This document shows, piece by piece, positions 52,767 through 63,985 of a stretch of DNA of 64,000 nt (position 1 is the first letter of the stretch; the number at the start of each line of letters is the position of its first letter). The DNA is from Hydrogenophaga sp. Root209 (lineage in GTDB: Bacteria > Pseudomonadota > Gammaproteobacteria > Burkholderiales > Burkholderiaceae_C): NCBI RefSeq assembly GCF_001428625.1, contig NZ_LMIE01000029.1, positions 523,873 through 587,872 of the forward strand, in the 5' to 3' direction. The translations under genes and the position numbers were made by a program. The notes below the pieces were generated by a model. The model searched no databases. It was not told where the DNA came from and was given only the letters and a program-made list of their open reading frames with translations.

Positions 52767-54140
52767 TCAAGCAACCTTGGCTGGCGACTGAGCGGCCGCG
52801 ATCTTGGCCTCAAACTCGTGCCGGAAGTGTTTGATCATGGCGCGCACCGGCATGGCCGCAGCATCGCCCAGGGCGCAGATGGTGCGGCCCATGATGTTCT
52901 CGGCCACGTTGTCCAGCAGCGCCATGTCGGCCGGGCGACCCTCGCCCTGGTCGATGCGGCTGACCATGCGCCAGAGCCAACCCGTGCCTTCGCGGCACGG
53001 CGTGCACTGGCCACACGATTCGTGCATGTAGAAATAGGACAGGCGCTTGAGCGATTCGACCATGCAACGGCTGTCGTCCATCACGATCACGGCGCCCGAG
53101 CCCAGCATGGAGCCGGCCTTGGAGATCGAGTCGTAGTCCATGGTGCAGTCCATCATGATGGATGCGGGCAGCACGGGTGCGGACGAGCCGCCGGGAATCA
53201 CGGCCTTGAGGGTGCGGCCCTTGCGCACGCCACCGGCAAGCTCGAGCAACTTGCTGAACGGCGTACCCATGGGCACTTCGTAGTTGCCGGGCATCTCCAC
53301 ATCACCGCTGACCGAGAAGATCTTGGTGCCACCGTTGTTGGGCTTGCCGCAAGCGAGGTAGGCCGCGCCACCGTTGCGAATGATCCAGGGCACCGCCGCG
53401 AAGGTTTCGGTGTTGTTGATCGTGGTGGGCTTGCCATACAGGCCGAAGCTGGCCGGGAACGGCGGCTTGAATCGCGGCTGGCCCTTCTTGCCTTCGAGCG
53501 ATTCGAGCAGCGCGGTTTCTTCACCGCAGATGTAGGCGCCGAAGCCGTGAAACGCGTGCAGCTGAAAGTTGAAGCCACTGTCCAGGATGTTGTCACCCAG
53601 CAGGCCGGCGGCGCGGGCTTCTTCCAGCGCGGCTTCGAAGCGGTCGTAGGCTTCGAAGATTTCACCGTGGATGTAGTTGTAGCCCACGCTGATGCCCATC
53701 GCGAAGGCGGCGATGGCCATGCCTTCGATCACGATGTGCGGGTTGTACATCAGGATGTCGCGGTCCTTGCAGGTGCCCGGCTCGCCCTCGTCCGAGTTGC
53801 ACACCAGGTACTTCTGGCCCGGGAACTGGCGCGGCATGAAACTCCACTTCAGACCGGTGGGGAAACCCGCACCGCCGCGGCCGCGCAGCGCCGATTCCTT
53901 CAACGTGGCAATCACCTGATCCTGAGTCATGCCCACCACCGGTGGATCACCGGCCGGTTCGGCGCCGTCCTTGCCCAGCACCTTGCGCAAGGCCTGGTAA
54001 CCCCCGCGGGCCACGTAGTCCTTGAGCGACCAGTTGCCACCGTCGAGGTCGGCGTAGATCTGCGGATTGATGTGGCGGCCGTGGAAGCAGGTCTGCACGC
54101 CGTTGGCGCGGAATTGCGAGAGGATCTGTTCGGCGTTCAT
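52767..54140 (-). CDS. nuoF: NADH-quinone oxidoreductase subunit F
   Basis: A 457 aa NADH- and FMN-binding subunit, the electron entry point. [10 protein letters not shown] (87-96) binds NADH/FMN; cluster N3 ligands are C376, C379, C382 and C422 ([12 protein letters not shown]). The start at 54140 ([10 protein letters not shown]) overlaps the nuoE stop by 4 bp. Confidence 0.96.
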   Translation of the reverse strand: MNAEQILSQFRANGVQTCFHGRHINPQIYADLDGGNWSLKDYVARGGYQALRKVLGKDGAEPAGDPPVVGMTQDQVIATLKESALRGRGGAGFPTGLKWSFMPRQFPGQKYLVCNSDEGEPGTCKDRDILMYNPHIVIEGMAIAAFAMGISVGYNYIHGEIFEAYDRFEAALEEARAAGLLGDNILDSGFNFQLHAFHGFGAYICGEETALLESLEGKKGQPRFKPPFPASFGLYGKPTTINNTETFAAVPWIIRNGGAAYLACGKPNNGGTKIFSVSGDVEMPGNYEVPMGTPFSKLLELAGGVRKGRTLKAVIPGGSSAPVLPASIMMDCTMDYDSISKAGSMLGSGAVIVMDDSRCMVESLKRLSYFYMHESCGQCTPCREGTGWLWRMVSRIDQGEGRPADMALLDNVAENIMGRTICALGDAAAMPVRAMIKHFRHEFEAKIAAAQSPAKVA

Positions 54141-54658
54141 GACTGTCCTTCCGAGGCACGCAAACCGTCGATCAACTGATCCAGTTTGTCGTTGCTCATG
54201 AAGCTGCACATGTGGCGGTCATTGACCAGCATCACGGGCGAGTCGGCGCAAGCGCCCAGGCACTCGCTCTGCTGCAGGGTGAACAGACCGTCGGCGGTGG
54301 TCTGCCCCATGCTGATGCCGAGTTTGTGCTCCAGATGGTGCAGCGCACTCTGGCCATCGCGCAGCTGGCACGGCAGGTTGGTGCAGACGTTGAGCTTGAA
54401 CTTGCCCGTCGGCTGCTGGTTGTACATGTTGTAGAAGGTTGTCACCTCGTGCACGGCGATCGGCTCCATGCCCAGGTAGGCAGCCAGCGACTCTTCGGCC
54501 CCGGTGCTCACGAAGCCCATCTCCTGCTGGATGATGGCGAGACATGCCATCACGGCCGACTGCGCCTGGTCGGCCGGGTACTTGGCGACTTCGCGCGCGA
54601 AGCGCTGCTGGGTGGCACTGCTGAACTTCACAGCGGCAACTGGGTGGCCCGTGCTCAT
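54137..54658 (-). CDS. nuoE: NADH-quinone oxidoreductase subunit E
   Basis: A 173 aa thioredoxin-like [2Fe-2S] subunit (cluster N1a) with ligands C92, C97, C133 and C137 (NVCTNLPC and SECLGAC). It pairs with NuoF. It overlaps nuoD and nuoF by 4 bp each. Confidence 0.96.
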   Translation of the reverse strand: MSTGHPVAAVKFSSATQQRFAREVAKYPADQAQSAVMACLAIIQQEMGFVSTGAEESLAAYLGMEPIAVHEVTTFYNMYNQQPTGKFKLNVCTNLPCQLRDGQSALHHLEHKLGISMGQTTADGLFTLQQSECLGACADSPVMLVNDRHMCSFMSNDKLDQLIDGLRASEGQS

Positions 54659-55908
54659 CGGTCGATCTCCCCGAAAACAATGTCCATGGTGCCGATGATG
54701 GCCACGGCGTCGGCCAGCATGTGGCCGCGCGCCATCTCGTCCATCGTGGCGAGGTGCGCGAAACCGGGCGCGCGGATCTTCAGGCGGTAGGGCTTGTTGG
54801 CGCCATCACTCACCAGATAAATACCGAACTCGCCCTTGGGATGCTCGACCGCGGCGTAGGCCTCGCCCTCAGGCACATGGAAGCCTTCAGTGAACAGCTT
54901 GAAGTGGTGTATCAGCTCTTCCATGTTGGCCTTCATGGCCTCACGGGCGGGCGCCGCCACCTTGTGGTTGTCGGTGATCACCGGGCCGGGGTTGGCGCGC
55001 AACCACTTTGAGCACTGCTCGATGATGCGGTTGGACTGCTTCATCTCTTCCATGCGCACCAGATAGCGGTCGTAGCAGTCGCCGGTCTTGCCCACCGGGA
55101 TATCGAAGTCCATCTGGCCATAGACGTCGTAAGGCTGCTTCTTGCGCAGGTCCCAGGCGATGCCGGAACCGCGCAGCATGGGGCCGGTCATGCCGAGGTT
55201 GAGCGCGCGCTCGGGCGTGACCACGCCGATGCCGACGGTGCGCTGTTTCCAGATGCGGTTGTCGGTCAGCAGCGTGTGGTACTCGGCCAGGTAGGTCGGG
55301 AAACGCTTCGTGAAGTCGTCGATGAAGTCGAGCAGCGAACCCTGACGATTGGTGTTCATCTCTGCAAGAGCGCGTGCGTTGCGGATCTTGCTGTGCTTGT
55401 ACTGCGGCATGGTGTCCGGCAGATCGCGGTAGACACCACCCGGGCGGAAGTAAGCCGCATGCATGCGCGCACCCGACACTGCCTCGTACATGTCGAACAG
55501 ATCCTCGCGCTCGCGGAAGGCGTAGATCAGGATGGTGGAACTGCCGCAGTCGTTGCCGTGCGAACCCAGCCACATGAGATGGTTGAGCAGGCGCGTGATC
55601 TCGCTGAACATCACGCGGATGTACTGCGCACGGATCGGCACTTCGATACCAAGCAGCTTCTCGATGGCCAGGCAGTAGGCGTGCTCGTTGCACATCATCG
55701 ACACGTAATCAAGCCGGTCCATGTAGGGCAGCGACTGGATGTAGGTCTTGTGCTCGGCGAGCTTTTCGGTGGCGCGGTGCAGCAGGCCGATGTGCGGATC
55801 GGCGCGTTGCACGACCTCGCCGTCGAGCTCGAGCACCAGACGCAGCACGCCGTGGGCGGCCGGGTGCTGCGGACCGAAGTTGAGGGTGTAGTTCTTGATT
55901 TCAGCCAT
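54655..55908 (-). CDS. nuoD: NADH-quinone oxidoreductase subunit D
   Basis: A 417 aa subunit at the quinone-binding site, related to [NiFe] hydrogenase large subunits. [20 protein letters not shown] near residues 10-29 is the quinone-site loop, and [16 protein letters not shown] is conserved. NuoC and NuoD are separate genes here, unlike the fused form of E. coli. Confidence 0.96.
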   Translation of the reverse strand: MAEIKNYTLNFGPQHPAAHGVLRLVLELDGEVVQRADPHIGLLHRATEKLAEHKTYIQSLPYMDRLDYVSMMCNEHAYCLAIEKLLGIEVPIRAQYIRVMFSEITRLLNHLMWLGSHGNDCGSSTILIYAFREREDLFDMYEAVSGARMHAAYFRPGGVYRDLPDTMPQYKHSKIRNARALAEMNTNRQGSLLDFIDDFTKRFPTYLAEYHTLLTDNRIWKQRTVGIGVVTPERALNLGMTGPMLRGSGIAWDLRKKQPYDVYGQMDFDIPVGKTGDCYDRYLVRMEEMKQSNRIIEQCSKWLRANPGPVITDNHKVAAPAREAMKANMEELIHHFKLFTEGFHVPEGEAYAAVEHPKGEFGIYLVSDGANKPYRLKIRAPGFAHLATMDEMARGHMLADAVAIIGTMDIVFGEIDR

Positions 55909-55935
55909 GACGATGTCGCAGGAAGGCCGCAGCCT

Positions 55936-56559
55936 TCAGTGCAGGCCCCCGTAGTTGTCTTCGCGGATGATGCGCGGCGTGATTTCGCGGGGCTCGATGC
56001 TCACCGGCTCATAGATCACGCGCTGGCGCTCGGCGTCGTAACGCATTTCGACATGGCCCGACAGCGGGAAGTCCTTGCGGAAGGGGTGGCCGATGAAACC
56101 ATAATCGGTGAGGATGCGGCGCAGATCGTCGTGCCCCTCGAACACGATGCCGAACAGGTCAAACGCTTCGCGCTCGTACCAGTTGGCCGCAGCCCAGAGC
56201 GGTGTGACCGAAGCCAGCACGGGGAAGTCGTCCTCGGGGCAGAACACCCGCACGCGAACGCGGTGGTTGTGGCTCACCGACAGCAGGTGCACCACGGCCG
56301 CAAAGCGTTGACCCTCCCAACGACCGTCGCCATAGGTCTGGTAGTCCATGCCGCAGAGATCGATGAGCTGCTCGAACGCGGCCTGCGGCGCATCGCGCAG
56401 GGTTTGCATGACCTCGAAATAGTCGGCGGCTGCCACGGTCAGCGTGAGCTCTTCGCGAACCACCTCGAGCGAGGTCACGCGGTCACCGAGCAACTCGGTC
56501 AGTGCAAGCTTCAAGGCCTCCGGCGCAACAGCGTAGTGGGTCGTTGAGGTGTCGGTCAT
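55936..56559 (-). CDS. nuoC: NADH-quinone oxidoreductase subunit C
   Basis: A 207 aa peripheral-arm subunit (30 kDa family). ERFAVVVHLLS-like ([20 protein letters not shown]), [20 protein letters not shown] and [20 protein letters not shown] are the family core. It precedes nuoD by 27 nt. Confidence 0.96.
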   Translation of the reverse strand: MTDTSTTHYAVAPEALKLALTELLGDRVTSLEVVREELTLTVAAADYFEVMQTLRDAPQAAFEQLIDLCGMDYQTYGDGRWEGQRFAAVVHLLSVSHNHRVRVRVFCPEDDFPVLASVTPLWAAANWYEREAFDLFGIVFEGHDDLRRILTDYGFIGHPFRKDFPLSGHVEMRYDAERQRVIYEPVSIEPREITPRIIREDNYGGLH

Positions 56560-56603
56560 GGATGCGTCTCGTGGGACTCGGTTCGCCGTGGAACAGCCAA
56601 CGC

Positions 56604-57083
56604 TCAGGCGCGGGCGATGGTCTGGGTGCGGCGGATCTTCTGCTGCAGCTGGATGATGCCGTACAGCAAGGCCTCGGCCGTGGGTGGGCAGCCCGGCACA
56701 TAAACATCCACCGGCACGATGCGGTCACAACCACGCACCACCGAGTAGCTGTAGTGGTAGTAGCCGCCGCCATTGGCGCACGAGCCCATGGAGAGCACCC
56801 AGCGCGGCTCGGCCATCTGGTCGTAGACCTTGCGCAAAGCGGGCGCCATTTTGTTGCACAGCGTGCCAGCCACGATCATCAGATCGGACTGGCGCGGGCT
56901 GGCGCGAAACACCTCGGAGCCGAAGCGGCCGATGTCGTAACGCGCGGCCGCCGCGTGCATCATCTCCACAGCGCAACAGGCCAGACCGAAGGTCATGGGC
57001 CAGAGCGAGCCGGTCTTGGCCCAGTTCACCACCGAGTCGTAGCTGGTGGTGACGAAACCTTCCTTGAATACGCCTTCAATCAT
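56604..57083 (-). CDS. nuoB: NADH-quinone oxidoreductase subunit B
   Basis: A 159 aa subunit holding cluster N2, the final electron donor to quinone. Ligands are the tandem C36-C37, C102 and C132 ([28 protein letters not shown]). It lies between nuoA and nuoC. Confidence 0.96.
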   Translation of the reverse strand: MIEGVFKEGFVTTSYDSVVNWAKTGSLWPMTFGLACCAVEMMHAAAARYDIGRFGSEVFRASPRQSDLMIVAGTLCNKMAPALRKVYDQMAEPRWVLSMGSCANGGGYYHYSYSVVRGCDRIVPVDVYVPGCPPTAEALLYGIIQLQQKIRRTQTIARA

Positions 57084-57119
57084 GAGCCGCTCCGGTGCAT
57101 TCGTGTGTGATCGTGTCGC

Positions 57120-57479
57120 TCATTCCCAATCCAGCGCACCCTTCTTCCACTCGTAGGCAAAGCCCACGGTAAGAATGACAAGGAACACGACGCCGGCGAG
57201 AAAGCCAGTCATGCCGATGTCGGAGAAGGCCACGGCCCAGGGAATGAGGAAAGCGATCTCGAGATCGAACAGGATGAAGAGAATGGCCACGAGGTAGTAG
57301 CGCACGTCGAACTTCATGCGGGCGTCTTCGAAGGCTTCGAAGCCGCATTCGTAAGGGGAGTTCTTCTCGGCGTCCGGGAGGTTCGGACCCAGGATGTAAC
57401 CCAGGACCTGCGGGATGATCCCGATGGAAATACCCACCAAGATGAACAGGAGCACAGGTAGGTATTGTTCGAGACTCAT
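57120..57479 (-). CDS. nuoA: NADH-quinone oxidoreductase subunit A
   Basis: A 119 aa membrane subunit with three helices. [20 protein letters not shown] is the conserved loop at the quinone site. The ATG at 57479 (MSLEQYLP) gives the usual betaproteobacterial length; a GTG at 57500 would add seven residues. It starts the nuo operon, 47 nt after the tRNA-Leu gene. Confidence 0.95.
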   Translation of the reverse strand: MSLEQYLPVLLFILVGISIGIIPQVLGYILGPNLPDAEKNSPYECGFEAFEDARMKFDVRYYLVAILFILFDLEIAFLIPWAVAFSDIGMTGFLAGVVFLVILTVGFAYEWKKGALDWE

Positions 57480-57526
57480 CTTGGTCTGTTCCACTGACAC
57501 GGCGTGGGGCCGTGTTGTCCAAAGAT

Positions 57527-57611
57527 TGGTGCCGACGGCGAGACTCGAACTCGCACAGCTTTCGCCACTACCCCCTCAAGATAGCGTGTCTACCAATTTC
57601 ACCACGTCGGC
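57527..57611 (-). tRNA. tRNA-Leu(GAG)
   Basis: On the minus strand an 85-nt class II tRNA can be folded: acceptor stem GCCGACG/CGTCGGC, D arm, anticodon stem CTATC/GGTAG with loop TTGAGGG (anticodon GAG), a long variable arm (GGCGAAAGCTGT region), T arm with GTTCGAGTC, and an encoded 3' ACCA. It reads CUC and CUU codons. It sits between secG and nuoA, a common arrangement in Burkholderiales. Confidence 0.95.
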
Positions 57612-57767
57612 TGGTCTGCATTTGCCGGCTCACGAGGTCTGTGTGAGCCTTGCTGACAAGCATTGGAGTTTACCCTGAAACCACCCCTCTTTTGAGAGGC
57701 AGCGGGCCTTTTTCAACTCGAATGGAAGCTGAATCGGCGTGCACATGAAGCGCGCACGCCACCACGA

Positions 57768-58181
57768 TCATTTCGCCGGGATTTGCGCCGGACCGGTGGG
57801 AGCTGGCGTGGCCGCGGCAGGCGCCGGAGCAGTGCCCGTTGCTGGCGCGGCGCCCGGAATCTGCTGCGAGGCATCGGCAGGCTGTGCGGGTGCCGCCACA
57901 CCTTCGAGCACGCTGCCCGAACTCGGCGCAACAGTGCGCAGGTTGCCGAAGTAAGCCAGGCCCAAGGTGCAGCTCAGGAAAATCGCCGCCAGCACGGCCG
58001 TGGAGCGCGACAGGAAGTTGGCACCTCCCGATGCACCGAACAGGCTCGCAGAACCCGCACCGCCGCCACCAAAAGCTGCGCCCGCATCGGCGCCCTTGCC
58101 GTGCTGCATGAGGATCAAGCCGATCATGGCCAGCGCCGAAAGGATCTGCACGGCCAGCAGGATGGTCAACACAACGTTCAT
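57768..58181 (-). CDS. secG: preprotein translocase subunit SecG
   Basis: A 137 aa membrane protein with two helices (about 3-22 and 60-78) joined by the Gly-rich GAAFGGGGAGSASLFGASGG loop typical of SecG. The C-terminal 50 residues are a Pro/Ala/Thr tail of low complexity. It assists SecYE in protein export. It follows tpiA by 51 nt. Confidence 0.95.
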   Translation of the reverse strand: MNVVLTILLAVQILSALAMIGLILMQHGKGADAGAAFGGGGAGSASLFGASGGANFLSRSTAVLAAIFLSCTLGLAYFGNLRTVAPSSGSVLEGVAAPAQPADASQQIPGAAPATGTAPAPAAATPAPTGPAQIPAK

Positions 58182-58232
58182 TTTTTACTCCGGAATCACG
58201 GTTGTCGATGTGCCGATGAAGGCACGAAAAGG

Positions 58233-58979
58233 TCAATGGGCCGAAGCCACGATCTGAAGGAAGTCGGCCGCCTTGAGCGACGCACCGCCGATGAGGCCCC
58301 CGTCGATATCGGGCTGGGCCAGCAGGCTGGCGGCATTCGCCGCATTCATGCTGCCGCCATAGAGAATGTGCACACGCTCGGGATGCTGCGTGGCCGCCGC
58401 AATCTGGGCGCGAAGCACCGCATGCACTTGCTGCGCCTGCTCGGGCGATGCGGTCTTGCCGGTGCCGATGGCCCACACCGGCTCATAGGCCACCACGATC
58501 TCGCTGGTGCAATGCGCCACCGCGTGAATGATCGCAGCCAATTGGCGTTTGACCACGGCTTCGGTCTGACCGGCTTCACGCTCGGCCAGGGTTTCACCCA
58601 CGCACACGATGGGCGTGATGCCATGGGCCAACGCCACCTTGGCTTTGTCGGCCACCTGCAGGTCGGTTTCGCCGTGGTATTGGCGTCGCTCCGAATGCCC
58701 AACGATCACATAGCGGCAGGCGAAGTCCTTGAGCATGGAGGCCGACACTTCACCGGTGTAGGCACCCTGCTCATGACTGGACACGTCCTGCGCACCCCAT
58801 GCGATCGGGCTGCCGGTCAACAACGATTGCAGTTGCGCCAGATAGAGCGCCGGCACGCACAGGGCCATGTCGGCCGCTGGCGTCTGGCCACCCAGGCCGT
58901 CGAGCATGGCTTTCACCAGCGCCTCGTTGGCGGCCAGCGAGCCGTTCATTTTCCAGTTGCCTGCAATCAGTGGTTTCAT
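58233..58979 (-). CDS. tpiA: triosephosphate isomerase
   Basis: A 248 aa glycolytic enzyme that interconverts dihydroxyacetone phosphate and glyceraldehyde 3-phosphate. Active-site residues are K10 (GNWKMNGS), H95 (VGHSERR) and E166 ([11 protein letters not shown]), with the phosphate-binding YGGSMN further on. It begins 13 nt after the oxidoreductase gene and is followed by secG. Confidence 0.97.
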   Translation of the reverse strand: MKPLIAGNWKMNGSLAANEALVKAMLDGLGGQTPAADMALCVPALYLAQLQSLLTGSPIAWGAQDVSSHEQGAYTGEVSASMLKDFACRYVIVGHSERRQYHGETDLQVADKAKVALAHGITPIVCVGETLAEREAGQTEAVVKRQLAAIIHAVAHCTSEIVVAYEPVWAIGTGKTASPEQAQQVHAVLRAQIAAATQHPERVHILYGGSMNAANAASLLAQPDIDGGLIGGASLKAADFLQIVASAH

Positions 58980-58992
58980 GTCTGAAGTGTCG

Positions 58993-59982
58993 TCATGCCC
59001 AGGTCAGGACAAGCTTGCCGATGTGGCGGTTGGATTCCATGAGCGCGTGCGCAGCAGCAGCTTCGCTGGCAGGAAACACCTGGTGGACAACCGGCTTGAT
59101 GTGGCCCTGAGCCAGCAGCGGCCAGACGCGTTCGCGCAGCGCTTGTGCGATCGCGGCCTTGAATGCGATCGGACGCGGGCGCAGGGTCGAACCGGTGATG
59201 GTCAGGCGTTTGCGCAGCACCAGGCCGGCGTTGAACTCGGCCTTCACACCACCCTGCACCGCGATGATGACCAGCCTGCCGTCTTCGGCCAGGCAGTCGA
59301 TCTCGCGTGCCACGTAGGCACCGGCCACCATGTCGAGCACGACGTTGACGCCCTGCCCGCCCGTGAGGTCCGCAACGGTGGCAACAAAGTCCTGCGTCTT
59401 GTAGTTGATGGCGTGATCCGCACCCAGCGCCAGGCAGGCCGCGCACTTGTCGTCACTGCCCGCGGTGGCGATGACGCTCGCGCCCAGGGCCTTGGCCATC
59501 TGGATCGCGGTCACGCCAATACCGCTGGTGCCACCCTGGATCAACAGCGTCTCGCCCGCCTGCAGGCGCGCGCGGTCGAACACGTTGCTCCAGACGGTGA
59601 AGAAGGTCTCGGGCAGCGATGCCGCAGCGATGTCGTCCAGCCCTTCGGGCACCGGCAGGCACTGGCCCACGGGCGCCACGCACCACTGGGCATAGCCGCC
59701 ACCGGCCACCAGCGCGCACACGCGGTCGCCCACCTTCAGGCCGGCGGCGGCCATGGCCGCCTCGTCACCCGAAGCCACGACACCCGCCACTTCGAGGCCG
59801 GGAATGTCGGACGCGCCGGGCGGCACGGGATAGTTGCCGGTGCGCTGCAGCACGTCAGGGCGGTTCACGCCCGACGCGCTGACGCGGATCAGCACCTCGC
59901 CCTCGGCCGCCACCGGCATCGCGCGCTCACCGAGGCGCAACACCTCGGGCGCACCGAAGCTGCTGATCTCGACCGCTTGCAT
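58993..59982 (-). CDS. NAD(P)H-quinone oxidoreductase (PIG3/zeta-crystallin family, MDR)
   Basis: A 329 aa zinc-free medium-chain reductase. [15 protein letters not shown] is the usual family start, so the ATG at 59982 is preferred over a GTG at 59997 that overlaps the pnp stop. [19 protein letters not shown] (about 148-166) binds NADPH, and there are no zinc-ligand cysteines. It probably reduces quinones or acts in oxidative stress. It lies between pnp and tpiA on the same strand. Confidence 0.92.
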   Translation of the reverse strand: MQAVEISSFGAPEVLRLGERAMPVAAEGEVLIRVSASGVNRPDVLQRTGNYPVPPGASDIPGLEVAGVVASGDEAAMAAAGLKVGDRVCALVAGGGYAQWCVAPVGQCLPVPEGLDDIAAASLPETFFTVWSNVFDRARLQAGETLLIQGGTSGIGVTAIQMAKALGASVIATAGSDDKCAACLALGADHAINYKTQDFVATVADLTGGQGVNVVLDMVAGAYVAREIDCLAEDGRLVIIAVQGGVKAEFNAGLVLRKRLTITGSTLRPRPIAFKAAIAQALRERVWPLLAQGHIKPVVHQVFPASEAAAAHALMESNRHIGKLVLTWA

Positions 59983-59993
59983 CACCGCCGGGA

Positions 59994-62120
59994 TCACGAC
60001 TGGGGCTGCTGCTGCGGCTCGACCGCGTTGCGATCGGCCAGCGCTTTCATGGACAGCTTGACGCGGCCCTTTTCGTCGGTCTCGAGCACCTTCACGCGAA
60101 CGATCTGGCCTTCGGTCAGGTAGTCGGTGACGCGCTCGACGCGCTCGTGCGCGATCTGGCTGATGTGCAGCAGGCCGTCCTTGCCGGGCAGCAGGTTGAT
60201 CAAGGCACCGAAGTCCAGGATCTTGGTGACCGGGCCTTCGTAGACCTTGCCCACTTCCACTTCGGCGGTGATCTGCTCGATGCGGCGCTTGGCTTCGTCG
60301 GCCTTGGCAGAGTCGGTCGAAGCGATGGTGATGGTGCCGTCTTCGTCGATGTTGATCTGCGTGCCGGTCTCTTCGGTCAGCGCGCGGATCACGGCGCCAC
60401 CCTTGCCGATCACGTCGCGGATCTTCTCGGGGTTGATCTTCATGGTGAAGAGCTTGGGCGCGAAGTTGGACACCTCGGTCTTGGCTTCGCCCATGGCTTC
60501 CTGCATCTTGCCCAGGATGTGCATGCGGGCTTCTTTGGCCTGGGCCAGTGCGACCTGCATGATTTCCTTGGTGATGCCCTGGATCTTGATGTCCATCTGC
60601 AGCGCCGAGATGCCGTTGGTGGTGCCGGCGACCTTGAAGTCCATGTCGCCCAGATGATCTTCGTCACCCAGGATGTCGGTCAGCACCGCGAAACGGTTGC
60701 CGTCCTTGATCAGGCCCATGGCGATACCGGCCACGTGGGCCTTCATCGGCACGCCCGCATCCATCAGCGCCAGGCAGCCGCCGCAAACGGAAGCCATCGA
60801 CGAGGAGCCGTTGGATTCGGTGATCTCGGACACCACGCGCATGGTGTAGGGGAAGTCTTCCTTGCTCGGGAGCGCAGCGATCAGCGCGCGCTTGGCCAGA
60901 CGGCCGTGGCCGATCTCGCGGCGCTTGGGCGTGCCGAAGCGGCCGGCTTCGCCGGTGGCGAAGGGAGGCATGTTGTAGTGCAGCATGAAGCGGTCTTCGA
61001 ACTCGCCAGCCAGCGCGTCGATGCGCTGCGCGTCGCGGTCGGTGCCGAGCGTGGCCACGACCAGCGCCTGGGTTTCACCACGGGTGAACAGGGCCGAGCC
61101 GTGGGTGCGTGGCAGCACGCCGTTGCGGATTTCGATGGCGCGCACGGTGCGCGTGTCGCGGCCGTCGATGCGGGGCTCGCCGGCCAGGATCTGGCCACGC
61201 ACGATCTTGGCTTCGATCTCGAACAGCAGCGCCTCGATGGCGACGCTGTCGAAGGCCACGCCTTCGGATTTGAGCGCAGCGAACACATCGGCATAGGCCG
61301 AGCGGCAAGCCTGGGTGCGGGCCTGCTTGTTCCGGATCTGGTAAGCGGCTTCGAGCTTGGACTTGGCCAGGCCGTCGATCTTGGCAATCAGCGGCTCGTC
61401 CTTGGCAGGCGGCTGCCAGTCCCAGGCCGGCTTGCCGGCGTCACGCACGAGGTCGTTGATGGCGGCGATGGCGATGTTGCCCTGCTCATGGCCGAACACC
61501 ACGGCGCCCAGCATGATCTCTTCAGACAGTTGGTCGGCTTCGGATTCCACCATCAGCACGGCGGACTCGGTGCCGGCGACCACGAGGTCCAGCTGGCTGT
61601 CTTTGAGCTGCGTCTGGCCGGGGTTGAGCACGTACTGGCCATTGACGTAACCCACGCGGGCAGCGCCGATCGGACCGTTGAACGGGATGCCGCTGACCGA
61701 CAGGGCTGCCGAGGTGGCGATCATGGCGGCGATGTCGGCCTGCACTTCGGGGTTCAGGCTCACGACGTGCACGATCACCTGAACTTCGTTGTAGAAGCCC
61801 TCGGGGAACAGGGGGCGGATCGGGCGGTCGATCAGGCGGCAGGTCAGCGTCTCGAGTTCGCTCGGGCGGCCTTCACGCTTGAAGAAACTGCCGGGGATCT
61901 TGCCGGCGGCGTACGACTTCTCGGTGTAGTCCACCGTCAGGGGGAAGAAGTCCTGGCCGGCCTTGGCTTCGGTCTTGGCGACCACGGTGGCGAGCACCAC
62001 GGTGTCGTCAATGTTGACCAGCACGGCGCCGGTGGCCTGACGCGCGATTTCGCCGGTTTCCATCGTGACCGTGTGGGGGCCCCACTGGAAGGTCTTGGTG
62101 ACTTTGTTGAACATGCTCAT
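59994..62120 (-). CDS. pnp: polyribonucleotide nucleotidyltransferase (PNPase)
   Basis: A 708 aa RNA-degrading phosphorylase. There are two RNase PH-like domains ([21 protein letters not shown] near the start, and [22 protein letters not shown] in the second; both quoted in part), a KH domain with [12 protein letters not shown], and a C-terminal S1 domain ([20 protein letters not shown]). Length is normal. A long leader hairpin lies upstream at 62216-62267, which fits the known RNase III/PNPase feedback control of pnp in other bacteria. Confidence 0.97.
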   Translation of the reverse strand: MSMFNKVTKTFQWGPHTVTMETGEIARQATGAVLVNIDDTVVLATVVAKTEAKAGQDFFPLTVDYTEKSYAAGKIPGSFFKREGRPSELETLTCRLIDRPIRPLFPEGFYNEVQVIVHVVSLNPEVQADIAAMIATSAALSVSGIPFNGPIGAARVGYVNGQYVLNPGQTQLKDSQLDLVVAGTESAVLMVESEADQLSEEIMLGAVVFGHEQGNIAIAAINDLVRDAGKPAWDWQPPAKDEPLIAKIDGLAKSKLEAAYQIRNKQARTQACRSAYADVFAALKSEGVAFDSVAIEALLFEIEAKIVRGQILAGEPRIDGRDTRTVRAIEIRNGVLPRTHGSALFTRGETQALVVATLGTDRDAQRIDALAGEFEDRFMLHYNMPPFATGEAGRFGTPKRREIGHGRLAKRALIAALPSKEDFPYTMRVVSEITESNGSSSMASVCGGCLALMDAGVPMKAHVAGIAMGLIKDGNRFAVLTDILGDEDHLGDMDFKVAGTTNGISALQMDIKIQGITKEIMQVALAQAKEARMHILGKMQEAMGEAKTEVSNFAPKLFTMKINPEKIRDVIGKGGAVIRALTEETGTQINIDEDGTITIASTDSAKADEAKRRIEQITAEVEVGKVYEGPVTKILDFGALINLLPGKDGLLHISQIAHERVERVTDYLTEGQIVRVKVLETDEKGRVKLSMKALADRNAVEPQQQPQS

Positions 62121-62215
62121 GGTTTATCTCCTCGAAATTTTTCGGCCACTCGGCAGAAAACACAGCGTGCGGCAAACCCGCACAAAACCCGGAAACACAA
62201 CCCAGAACACGATGC

Positions 62216-62267
62216 CATTCCAGACGGATGGAGCAGGTCGCCGATGGCGCTCAACCCGTTTGGAATG
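62216..62267 (-). promoter_or_regulatory. long stem-loop in the pnp 5' leader
   Basis: CATTCCAGACGG (62216-62227) pairs with CCGTTTGGAATG (62256-62267): a 12-bp stem with one mismatch and a 28-nt loop, about 96 nt upstream of the pnp start. Such a duplex in a pnp leader is the kind of structure cut by RNase III and used for autocontrol in enterobacteria. The function here is inferred. Confidence 0.5.
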
Positions 62268-62323
62268 ACACAGCTTCGCTCTGCTATCGATGCTTCCGGA
62301 ATCAAAAAAGGGGGTCAACAAGC

Positions 62324-62361
62324 AAAAAACGCCCGAGCCAGCGAACCAACTCAGGCGTTTT
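62324..62361 (-). terminator. rho-independent terminator after rpsO
   Basis: On the minus strand ACGCCTGAG and CTCGGGCGT form a stem with a 12-nt loop, followed directly by a run of T residues (the A-run at 62324-62329 on the plus strand). It lies 20 nt past the rpsO stop and separates rpsO from pnp. Confidence 0.85.
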
Positions 62362-62381
62362 GTGCGTCAACCCGGGCTCAA

Positions 62382-62648
62382 TTACTTGCGCAGACCCAGT
62401 TTCGCGATCAGCGCGACGTAACGCTGGGCGTCCTTGGACTTCAGGTAGTCCAGCAGCTTGCGGCGGCGGCTCACCATGCGCAGCAGGCCGCGACGACCGT
62501 GGTGGTCTTTGGCGTGCGTCTTGAAGTGGGGGGTCAGTTCGTTGATGCGTGCGGTCAGGATGGCGACCTGCACTTCTGGGCTGCCGGTGTCATTGGCGGC
62601 GCGGGCGTTGGCCGCGACGACTTCGGCTTTGATGGATTGGGCAATCAT
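62382..62648 (-). CDS. rpsO: 30S ribosomal protein S15
   Basis: An 88 aa ribosomal protein that binds 16S r[24 protein letters not shown] and [21 protein letters not shown] (in part) are the S15 signatures; length is standard. It has its own promoter candidate and terminator and stands before pnp, as in most proteobacteria. Confidence 0.97.
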   Translation of the reverse strand: MIAQSIKAEVVAANARAANDTGSPEVQVAILTARINELTPHFKTHAKDHHGRRGLLRMVSRRRKLLDYLKSKDAQRYVALIAKLGLRK

Positions 62649-62764
62649 GGAAATTTCCTGGTGGTTACATGCGTCCCGGCGCAGCAGGTCGGCCTGAGGA
62701 GTTGCTCCAAAGCCGGCCGCCGCATCGGGCGTGGATATGCTGTCCTTTCGAACGGCAACCGCGG

Positions 62765-62770
62765 ATTATA
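62765..62770 (-). promoter_or_regulatory. TATAAT -10 box, probable rpsO promoter
   Basis: A perfect TATAAT lies on the minus strand about 117 nt upstream of the rpsO start, near the stop codon of the aminotransferase gene. No clear -35 box is seen at the proper distance. Confidence 0.4.
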
Positions 62771-62782
62771 GGGCAGAAGGTG

Positions 62783-63985
62783 TCAGGCGGTGCCACCCGG
62801 CTGGGCGGCGATCCACCGGCGCAGGCGCAGGACGCCCTCTTCCAGGCGGTGGGTGTCGCGGCTGGCAAAGCACCAGCGCAACCAGCCGGCCGCTTCCGGG
62901 CTGAAGGCGCTGCCCGGCGCCAGGCCAATACCGGCCTCGCGAACCAGGCGTTTAGCGACGTCCAGACAATCGTCTTGCCCTTGCAACTTGAAAAAGGCAT
63001 ACATGCCGCCCAGCGGCTCGGCCAGCGTCACGCCCGGCACGGCGCGCAGCAGCGGCACCAGGGTGTCGCGGCAGGTTTTCAGGTGTGCCACCAAGGCGGG
63101 TGTGACCTCGGCGCCGCGCTGCAGCGCCACGGTGGCCCCACGCTGCACGAACACCGGTGCGCACGAGGTGTTGAACTCGATCAGCTTGCCCAGGGCCGGC
63201 GTGAGCGCGGCGGGCAGCACCAGCCAGCCCAGCCGCCAGCCGGTCATGAGGAAACTCTTGGAAAAGCTGTGCGCGACGATGACCCGGTCGTCCGGTGCGG
63301 CCACATCCAGGAAGCTGCTGGCCGCACCGTTGGCGGTGTCGCCCGCGTAATACAGCCGCTCGTAGACCTCGTCGGCCAGGATCCAGGTGCCGGTGCGGCG
63401 GCAATGCGTCAGGATGGTGGCCTGCTCGTCGCGAGTCAGGGTCCAGCCCGTGGGGTTGTTGGGCGCGTTGACGATGAGCATCCGTGTGGCCGGCGTGATG
63501 GCGGACAGCAAGGCCTCCATGTCCAGCGCCCAGGCACCGGCGCGCGGGCCGGTGCCGAGCACGCGCAGCGGCACGCTTTTCACGTTCGCGCCCATGAGCA
63601 GCGGCTGCGCCACCAGATTGGGCCAGGCCGGCGTGACCACCACCACCTCGTCACCCGCTTCCACCAGCGCCTGCGACGCCAGCATCAGCCCGTTGACACC
63701 ACCCGAAGTGACGGCCAGCCGATCCATCCAGTGCGCAGCACCGCGACCGGGGTGCAGGCTGTCGGTGTAGACCGCGAGCGCTTCGCGCAATTCGGGCAGG
63801 CCGAGGTTGTGCGCGTAGAAGGTCTCACCGGCCTGCAGCGAGGCCATGGCGGCTTCGCGGATGAAGCCGGGCGTGACTTCGTCGCTCTCGCCAAACCAGA
63901 ACTTGAGCACGTTGTCGCGGCCCAGGCCTTCGTTGGCCACCTCGCGGATGCGGGAGGCTTCGAGGTTTTCAACGACGGGGCGCAT
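62783..63985 (-). CDS. PLP-dependent class I/II aminotransferase
   Basis: A 400 aa fold-type I aminotransferase. The PLP lysine is K243 in SFSKSFLMTGWRLGW; NAPNNPTG is at 173-180, DEVY at 205-208 and the C-terminal arginine region at about 370-380 (LRWCFASR). It resembles aspartate/aromatic-type aminotransferases of the AspB group. The whole gene lies within the window, ending 134 bp before rpsO. Substrate specificity is not evident. Confidence 0.92.
   Translation of the reverse strand: MRPVVENLEASRIREVANEGLGRDNVLKFWFGESDEVTPGFIREAAMASLQAGETFYAHNLGLPELREALAVYTDSLHPGRGAAHWMDRLAVTSGGVNGLMLASQALVEAGDEVVVVTPAWPNLVAQPLLMGANVKSVPLRVLGTGPRAGAWALDMEALLSAITPATRMLIVNAPNNPTGWTLTRDEQATILTHCRRTGTWILADEVYERLYYAGDTANGAASSFLDVAAPDDRVIVAHSFSKSFLMTGWRLGWLVLPAALTPALGKLIEFNTSCAPVFVQRGATVALQRGAEVTPALVAHLKTCRDTLVPLLRAVPGVTLAEPLGGMYAFFKLQGQDDCLDVAKRLVREAGIGLAPGSAFSPEAAGWLRWCFASRDTHRLEEGVLRLRRWIAAQPGGTA

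Noticed and set aside
57682-57701. CCTCT/AGAGG hairpin between secG and the tRNA as a terminator
   Set aside because: The stem is only about five base pairs with no T-tract, too weak to claim.
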